Shown here one piece after another: positions 51,044 to 56,441 of a DNA stretch of 56,441 bases. The DNA lies in NCBI GenBank assembly GCA_040389005.1, contig JAZKAS010000008.1, positions 1 through 56,441 of the forward strand, in the 5' to 3' direction. Below the pieces are notes generated by a model, which was not told the origin of the DNA, did no database searches, and worked only from the letters and a program-made list of their open reading frames with translations. The translations under genes and the position numbers were made by a program. How positions within the stretch are numbered: the first letter of the stretch is position 1; the number at the start of each line of letters is the position of its first letter. Origin of the DNA: JAGOUN01 sp040389005 (GTDB lineage Bacteria > Pseudomonadota > Gammaproteobacteria > JAGOUN01).

Positions 51044-52221
51044 TGGATTCTGAACTTTTAATTTTTGTTTTATTTGCTATTTTTTCCGGCGCTGCAGTTT
51101 TGTCCACAGCGGCTTTATTTACGCGGCAGTCACTGTTAGTTGCCTACATGATGCTCGGGATTATTTTAGGCCCTTGGTGCTTGGATATTGTTCCAGATCC
51201 TGGGCGTATTGCTGAAATTGGCGATATCGGCATTATCTTTTTGTTATTTTTATTGGGCTTGCATTTACATCCACAAAATTTGTGGGGTATGTTGAAAAAA
51301 GTCAGCTGGATTGCGCTTGTCAGCTCATTAGTCTTTGGTGCGTTGGGTTTTGTGGTGATGATACTTTTCCACTACACCATGATGGAAGCGTTTGTGGTTG
51401 GGCTGGCAATGATGTTTTCGAGTACGATTATCGCATTGAAGCTTTTGCCCACAACGGTTTTGCATCATCAGCATACGGGTGAGCTCATGATTAGCGTTTT
51501 GTTGATGCAAGATATTATCGCCATTCTTGCTTTGTTAGTACTACAAGCAGTCTCTAATGGTAATAGTGTTCATAGTGAATGGTATCAATTTGGCATTATT
51601 GCAATTTCGTTTCCATTATTAGCGCTGATCGCTTATTTATTTCAACGCTTTGTTTTACTGCGTTTATTAGAGCGTTTTGATACGGTGCAAGAATATATTT
51701 TCTTGATTTCAGTGGGTTGGTGTTTGGCCATGGCAGAACTTGCAGAGCTAATGAAATTATCACCACAAATCGGTGCATTTATTGCGGGCGTTTCTATCGC
51801 AGCGCATCCTATTGCGTTGTATATCGCAGAAAGCCTGAAGCCATTACGTGATTTTTTCTTGGTACTTTTTTTCTTCGCTATCGGAGCAAGTTTTAATTTA
51901 CATTATATGATGATCGTGGCGGTTCCAGCACTTGTATTAGCCGCTGTTTCGTTGGTGATTAAACCGTATGTCTTTGCGTGGTTATTTCGCCGAAGCCATG
52001 AATCGAAAGAAGTATCTTTCGAAGTCGGTGTACGCATGGGGCAAATTAGTGAATTTTCATTGTTAGTTGCTTATGTCGCGGCATCGAGCGCTTTAATTTC
52101 ACAAGAAGTGTCGTATTTAATTCAAGCGGCCACTATGATTACGTTTATAGTATCGTGTTATTGGGTGGTGATGAAGTATCCTACGCCATTAGCACATACC
52201 GAAAAATTGCGAAAGGATTAG
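51043..52221 (+). CDS. CPA2-family cation:proton antiporter (Kef/YbaL-like membrane domain)
   Basis: A 392-residue membrane protein with about 12 hydrophobic segments. It has AYMMLGIILGPWCLDIV, FLLFLLGLHLHPQNLW, MMFSSTIIALKLLP, LLMQDIIAILAL and QIGAFIAGVSIA, all typical of CPA2 antiporters. It lacks the cytoplasmic TrkA-N/RCK domain of KefB/KefC, so regulation must differ. The exchanged cation, potassium or sodium, is unknown. Its start overlaps the putA stop by one base, so it is probably cotranscribed with putA. Confidence 0.85.
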   Translation: MDSELLIFVLFAIFSGAAVLSTAALFTRQSLLVAYMMLGIILGPWCLDIVPDPGRIAEIGDIGIIFLLFLLGLHLHPQNLWGMLKKVSWIALVSSLVFGALGFVVMILFHYTMMEAFVVGLAMMFSSTIIALKLLPTTVLHHQHTGELMISVLLMQDIIAILALLVLQAVSNGNSVHSEWYQFGIIAISFPLLALIAYLFQRFVLLRLLERFDTVQEYIFLISVGWCLAMAELAELMKLSPQIGAFIAGVSIAAHPIALYIAESLKPLRDFFLVLFFFAIGASFNLHYMMIVAVPALVLAAVSLVIKPYVFAWLFRRSHESKEVSFEVGVRMGQISEFSLLVAYVAASSALISQEVSYLIQAATMITFIVSCYWVVMKYPTPLAHTEKLRKD

Positions 52222-53036
52222 CGCGTATACCACCATTTTCTTAAGGGTGTGAGCTCGATTTGATGCGTGAAAAGAGAAAATTTTTCATCGCGCACGAGCT
52301 CGCACCATTTAAGTCCGAGTGATACGCGTATAAGACTGGGCTTTAGCCCTCGCTGGGGTGATACTCCGTTTGAGGTCAATTTTTCAGAGCCTAATTGAAA
52401 GTGTTCCTGTGCTTTTTCTATTTGTCGCGCTAATAATTTTTTTAATGGTTCAGATATTTTCATTGTCAGCACAAGATTTTTATCGATCCCCAATTCACGT
52501 GCTTCTTCATCACTAAAAAATGCATAAGTTTTGATTGCGCGTTGTCGCAAATGTTTTAAATTGTCAATCAATCCTAAACAATAAGCCAAATGATGAATCG
52601 CTTCTGAATATTGTTTTGATTCAGGCAAAAGAATTTTGGCAATTATACGTTCACGAATACCATAGGTGTGCGTATAAAAATCTCGCAACGATTGTTCTGT
52701 GGGAAATTGGCAGTTTTGTACGATATTTTCAATCGCGCTGATGGATTGTAATAGTGCATTATAATTGAGATGATATTTTTCCATAATGGGTTCAAGTGCC
52801 ATACTGAGTGGATGCGAAGCATGCTGTTGCTGCGTTTTGATCAACTCTTCTTTCCACCAACGTAATTTGGCATGTACCATTGCATCTTCGCTTAACACAA
52901 ACGGCATGGTGATTAAAATTTCAAACAGCGCGAGGAGGATTTTAATCGCGTGTTTTTTTTCCGGCTCTATTTTAAGTAAGGCATAATAATTGTCAGAACC
53001 TGCGAGGGTGATGTTATCTAGCCATTGATTAATCAT
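52218..53036 (-). CDS. Squalene/phytoene-synthase-like (NDUFAF6-type) protein
   Basis: A 272-residue helical protein with the family elements YYALLKIEPEKKHAIKILLAL, KLRWWKEELIKT, TYGIRERIIAKILL and LGLIDNLKHLRQRA. The classical aspartate-rich DxxxD pairs are poorly kept, so it resembles the NDUFAF6/Slr-type subgroup more than true squalene synthase; activity is uncertain. Near residues 228-240 NGVSPQRGLKPSL coincides with a GGGCTTTAGCCC palindrome at 52338-52349, perhaps an inserted repeat. It overlaps mutS by eight bases and is convergent with the antiporter gene. Confidence 0.7.
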   Translation of the reverse strand: MINQWLDNITLAGSDNYYALLKIEPEKKHAIKILLALFEILITMPFVLSEDAMVHAKLRWWKEELIKTQQQHASHPLSMALEPIMEKYHLNYNALLQSISAIENIVQNCQFPTEQSLRDFYTHTYGIRERIIAKILLPESKQYSEAIHHLAYCLGLIDNLKHLRQRAIKTYAFFSDEEARELGIDKNLVLTMKISEPLKKLLARQIEKAQEHFQLGSEKLTSNGVSPQRGLKPSLIRVSLGLKWCELVRDEKFSLFTHQIELTPLRKWWYTR

Positions 53037-55689
53037 TGAGTAACGCTTTTAATTGATATAAATACTCTAACGCGGCTTTCGGCGTTGTGTCTTCTAGATT
53101 GATATTTTCTAATACCGTAATCGCAGGGTGGGGTTGCGCTGCAAGAGAGAAAATATCGTTTTGTAGAACCTGTGTTGCAGGGGCAAGAGGGCGATCGCCG
53201 GCAGCCCCTGCACTGGATAATAGCTCTAATTCTTTCAATTTTTTTCTGGCTTGAACAATTACATTTCGAGGAACGCCCGCAAGTTGTGCGACGTGTAATC
53301 CATAGCTTTGACTCGCAGCGCCGTCAGTAACGGTGTGCATAAAAATAATTTTCTCATTGCCTGTATTTGTAGTAAAGGCTTTCGCAGACACATGCACGTT
53401 TTTAACATAGCTGCTTTTTTGTTCGAGTGCGGTAATCTCAAAATAATGCGTTGCAAATAACGTCAGCGATTTTTTTTCTTCTGCTAAAAATTCGGCGCAC
53501 GCCCAAGCGAGTGATAAACCATCAAACGTACTAGTGCCGCGGCCAATTTCATCCATTAAAATTAAACTTTTCGGTGTGGCATTATTTAAAATATTCGCTG
53601 TTTCGGTCATCTCAACCATAAACGTTGACCGACCGCTGGCCAAATCGTCGGACGCACCAATGCGTGTGAAAATTCTATCGATATCGCCAATCCGTGCAGA
53701 GGTTGCAGGAACAAAACTGCCGATATGCGCGAGTAAAGTAATAAGTGCCACTTGACGCATATACGTAGATTTACCACCCATGTTGGGCCCTGTAATAATC
53801 AACATGCGACTTGCGTTATTTAAATGTGTGTCATTGGGGATGAATGGCGTTTGCATGACGTGTTCGACAACCAAATGTCGTCCGCCTTGAATCTCAACCA
53901 CGGATTCATTGCTAAAAGTTGGTGCGACAAGTTTTAAGGTGCGTGCGCGTTCCGCCAGTGTATTTAACACATCAAGTTCTGCAATCGCATGGGCGCTCGT
54001 TTGTAACGGCGATAAATGGATAAGCAGTTGTTCTAATAAATCTTCGTATAAAAATTTTTCTTTCGCAAGCGAGCGATCGCGGCTGCTTAACACTTTATCT
54101 TCAAATTCTTTCAATTCAGGCGTGATAAAACGTTCAGCATTAACGAGTGTTTGACGTCGATGATAATCTATCGGCGCATTGTTCGCTTGGCCTTTGGAAA
54201 TTTCAATGTAATAACCATGAATACGATTGTAGCCGACTTTTAATGTCGCAATTTGTGTGCGTTCTTTTTCGCGTTGTTCAAGATCTAATAAAAATTGCCC
54301 TGCGTTTTCACTTAGCGTGCGTAATTCATCAAGTTCGCTATCGTACCCCATTGCAATAACACCGCCATCACGGATAACGACAGGAGGTGTTTCAACAATC
54401 GCGCGTTGCAATAAATCATGAACTTGAGGATGTTCATTAATTTGTTCAGCCAGTGATTGTATAAGCGCAGAATTCAAAGGCGAAAGTTGTCGTTGTAATT
54501 CTGGCAACATACCTAAGCTATCACGTAGTTGTGCGAGATCACGCGGTCGTGCCGATTTTAAAGCAACACGTGATAGAATACGCTCCATATCCGCAATTTG
54601 TTTTAAGGGCGCATGAATGCCTTCATAATAATAATGGGCATCGTGATGATTTGTTAATAAATGTTGAATCGCATGTTGGCGCTCGATTAAAGTCGAATGA
54701 TTGCGAATCGGTCGATGTAACCATCGACGTAATAATCGGCTGCCCATCGCTGTAGCGGTATAATCTAATACATGACACAGCGTATTTTCTTCGCTGCCAT
54801 AAATCGTTTGTGTGAGCTCTAAATTTTTTCGAGTGACGGCATCGAGCAAAATGCTGTCTGAGTAGCGCTCAACTTGAATGCTTTGAATATGCGGTAATGC
54901 GGATTGCTGCATTTCTTTTGCGTATTGTAATAAACATCCCGCAGCAGTGATAGCAAGTTTCATCTCTTCACAACCAAAACCGGCTAAATCATGTGTATTA
55001 AAATGTTGAGTGAGTAAACGTGTTGCTGTGTCAAATTCAAAATCCCAAGCCGGGCGTTCTTGCGCACCTGCGTATGATGGCAATAATGGCTTGGGAAAAT
55101 TTTCGGGGATTAAAATCTCTGCAGGATGCAAGCGTTCTAATTCTGTTTGTAACGCTTCTTCGCTTTCGACTTCAGAAACATGAAAACGCCCCGCGCTAAT
55201 ATCTAAATAGGCTAAGCCAAACTTTGTCGGTGGTGCTGCAATCTGTTCCCCTCTTTGCAAAGAGGGGCTAGGGGAGATTTTTGAAAAGATAGCAAGAATG
55301 AGGTTATCTTGATGTGCATTTAAAAAAGCATCATCAGTAACGGTGCCAGGCGTTAACACGCGCGAGACAGCACGCTCAACGGGGCCTTTTGAAGTGGCGG
55401 GGTCCCCAATCTGTTCGCACATGACCACGGATTCACCAAGTCGAACTAATTTAGCCAAATACGATTCAGCTGCATGATGCGGTACTCCTGCCATGGGAAT
55501 CGGTTTGCCAGCGGATTGACCGCGTTTGGTTAACGTAATATTCACCAGTTTCGCAGCTTTAATCGCGTCTTCAAAAAATAGCTCATAAAAATCCCCCATA
55601 CGATAAAAAACTAAGCTATTCGGATGCTGTGCTTTGATGCGTAGATATTGCTGCATCATGGGGGTATGTTGTTCGATGGTGTTTTGCAT
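53029..55689 (-). CDS. mutS: DNA mismatch repair protein MutS
   Basis: MutS recognises mismatches and recruits MutL. The mismatch-binding FYRMGDFYELF (Phe-x-Glu type), domain III, and the ATPase domain with ITGPNMGGKSTYMRQVALI, STFMVEMTETANIL, LMDEIGRGTSTFDGLSLAW and FATHYFEI are all present. The ATG at 55689 starts MQNTIEQHTPMMQQY and gives 886 residues, slightly over the 850 usual. About 15 extra residues (SPSPSLQRGEQIAAPP) sit between AIFSK and FGLAYLDIS, matching an inserted palindrome. The stop overlaps the next gene by eight bases. Confidence 0.96.
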   Translation of the reverse strand: MQNTIEQHTPMMQQYLRIKAQHPNSLVFYRMGDFYELFFEDAIKAAKLVNITLTKRGQSAGKPIPMAGVPHHAAESYLAKLVRLGESVVMCEQIGDPATSKGPVERAVSRVLTPGTVTDDAFLNAHQDNLILAIFSKISPSPSLQRGEQIAAPPTKFGLAYLDISAGRFHVSEVESEEALQTELERLHPAEILIPENFPKPLLPSYAGAQERPAWDFEFDTATRLLTQHFNTHDLAGFGCEEMKLAITAAGCLLQYAKEMQQSALPHIQSIQVERYSDSILLDAVTRKNLELTQTIYGSEENTLCHVLDYTATAMGSRLLRRWLHRPIRNHSTLIERQHAIQHLLTNHHDAHYYYEGIHAPLKQIADMERILSRVALKSARPRDLAQLRDSLGMLPELQRQLSPLNSALIQSLAEQINEHPQVHDLLQRAIVETPPVVIRDGGVIAMGYDSELDELRTLSENAGQFLLDLEQREKERTQIATLKVGYNRIHGYYIEISKGQANNAPIDYHRRQTLVNAERFITPELKEFEDKVLSSRDRSLAKEKFLYEDLLEQLLIHLSPLQTSAHAIAELDVLNTLAERARTLKLVAPTFSNESVVEIQGGRHLVVEHVMQTPFIPNDTHLNNASRMLIITGPNMGGKSTYMRQVALITLLAHIGSFVPATSARIGDIDRIFTRIGASDDLASGRSTFMVEMTETANILNNATPKSLILMDEIGRGTSTFDGLSLAWACAEFLAEEKKSLTLFATHYFEITALEQKSSYVKNVHVSAKAFTTNTGNEKIIFMHTVTDGAASQSYGLHVAQLAGVPRNVIVQARKKLKELELLSSAGAAGDRPLAPATQVLQNDIFSLAAQPHPAITVLENINLEDTTPKAALEYLYQLKALLND
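55248..55267. repeat. 20-bp perfect palindrome inserted in mutS
   Basis: CCCCTCTTTG and CAAAGAGGGG abut exactly, followed by CTAGGGGAGATTT, a common intergenic palindrome form. It lies in frame within the mutS coding sequence at about residues 140-147 and accounts for the extra residues there. Confidence 0.85.
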
Positions 55690-55827
55690 TCTTAATCTTA
55701 AGTAACAGGGTAAATTACGAATTATTAATGGTGGCAAAAGATAGCAGTATGTTGCTTTTAATACAATCCGTGTATGATGCATGGAGATAAATTTTGATTT
55801 TTGTTACAAAAATCATTTCCCTTCCTT

Positions 55828-55845
55828 GATTATTGTGCAATAATC
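55828..55845. promoter_or_regulatory. Dyad overlapping the presumed recA promoter
   Basis: GATTATTG and CAATAATC form a perfect 8-bp dyad around TG, 37 bases before the recA ATG. A TTGATT/TAAAAT pair with 15-base spacing surrounds it. I see no CTGT-N8-ACAG LexA box. Confidence 0.4.
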
Positions 55846-55882
55846 ATAAAATCCACGCATTATTTAAAATTTGGAGAAAAAT

Positions 55883-56441
55883 ATGGCAGACGACAATCGA
55901 CAAAAAGCACTCATGGCAGCACTCAGTCAAATCGAAAAGCAGTTTGGTAAAGGTTCTGTGATGCGCATGGGTGATCAAGCGGTTCAACCGGATATTGAGG
56001 CAATCTCAACTGGTTCACTCGGTCTTGATATTGCTTTGGGCATTGGTGGTTTGCCAAAAGGCCGTGTGGTAGAAATTTATGGGCCAGAATCTTCAGGTAA
56101 AACTACATTGACCTTACAAACGATTGCAGAAGCACAAAAAAAAGGCGGTGTTTGTGCGTTTGTCGATGCTGAACATGCCTTAGATTTAAGTTATGCACGC
56201 AAACTGGGCGTGAATGTGGATGATCTTTTAGTTTCACAACCTGATACAGGCGAACAAGCACTAGAAATCGTTGATATGCTCGTGCGCTCGGGCGGCGTGG
56301 ATATGGTCGTAGTGGATTCCGTAGCAGCATTAACGCCGAAAGCGGAAATTGAAGGCGATATGGGCGATTCGCATATGGGTCTTCAAGCACGACTTATGTC
56401 ACAAGCATTACGAAAGCTTACGGGTAATATCAAACGTACGA
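55883..56441 (+). CDS. recA: RecA recombinase, 5' part
   Basis: The first 186 codons of RecA before the window ends. MADDNRQKALMAALSQIEKQ, FGKGSVMRMGD, SLGLDIALGIGGLPKGRVVE, the P-loop IYGPESSGKTTLTLQ and VDAEHALD are all canonical, as is VDSVAALTPKAEIEGDMGD (L1 region). RecA forms the ATP-dependent strand-exchange filament. The ATG has a GGAG site. It is divergent from mutS, a frequent pairing, while the CinA-like gene is far away. Confidence 0.97.
   Translation, partial: MADDNRQKALMAALSQIEKQFGKGSVMRMGDQAVQPDIEAISTGSLGLDIALGIGGLPKGRVVEIYGPESSGKTTLTLQTIAEAQKKGGVCAFVDAEHALDLSYARKLGVNVDDLLVSQPDTGEQALEIVDMLVRSGGVDMVVVDSVAALTPKAEIEGDMGDSHMGLQARLMSQALRKLTGNIKRT

Noticed and set aside
55690..55882. 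Search for a LexA (CTGT-N8-ACAG) box before recA
   Set aside because: No match found; only an unrelated dyad is present.

Overview
The window reads as an AT-rich gammaproteobacterial chromosome segment, most likely from the order Legionellales (Coxiella, Legionella or Berkiella-like, intracellular lifestyle). The evidence is the conserved core blocks (rpsP-rimM-trmD-rplS with ffh, rplU-rpmA-obgE, ibaG-murA, mutS next to recA), an LbtU-type outer membrane protein beside grxD and a peroxiredoxin, a PAS-LuxR regulator, and several orphan proteins that look like secreted effectors. The assignment to order is inference; no 16S gene is present. Three 10-N scaffold gaps (9537-9546, 25680-25689, 49945-49954) each lie inside a gene.

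Layout. 1-4.9 kb: lysine-rich H1-like protein, mtnN, then an overlapping minus-strand trio (cinA-like, clavaminate-synthase-like oxygenase, TSUP exporter) and an orphan. 4.9-11.1 kb: minus-strand translation and secretion block (rpsP, rimM, trmD, rplS, ffh) with a sugar porter and a CorB-type protein. 11.1-18.6 kb: recJ, a DUF4143 ATPase, a broken 5' copy of murF, two orphan genes, then intact murF. 18.6-26.9 kb: carbonic anhydrase, two ArnT-like glycosyltransferases around pyrG, a chagasin-like inhibitor, an MFS transporter, ispB. 27-31.3 kb: rplU-rpmA-obgE, rpsT, two tRNA-Lys genes, ibaG-murA. 31.3-33.6 kb: LuxR regulator and a serine-repeat orphan, closed by a decayed copy of the murA tail. 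33.7-37.8 kb: partial lipid A Ara4N operon with a frameshifted arnB. 37.9-42.8 kb: coiled-coil orphan, grxD, peroxiredoxin, lbtU-like, rnt, terC-like. 42.9-47.9 kb: accessory zone with a candidate permuted papain-like protein and small partner, an intact RAYT transposon with 26-bp inverted repeats, a Sel1 protein and a possible F-box protein. 47.9-56.4 kb: putA, a CPA2 antiporter, a squalene/phytoene-synthase-like protein, mutS and the 5' part of recA.

How it fits together. Core genes keep family lengths and tight overlaps. Accessory genes sit between them as one- or two-gene islands. Two islands are bordered by a partial copy of the neighbouring core gene: the murF 5' end on one, the murA 3' end on the other. 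The murF stub differs from intact murF mostly at third codon positions, so it probably diverged as a working gene before being stranded. This suggests that orphan genes entered by recombination anchored in conserved genes. Several unrelated orphans end in, or carry, poly-serine stretches. Two related TATCCG...CGGATA dyads sit 71 and 63 bases upstream of the LuxR gene and its neighbour, a candidate small regulon. Palindromic repeats of several families are scattered through the window, including one apparently inserted in frame within mutS.
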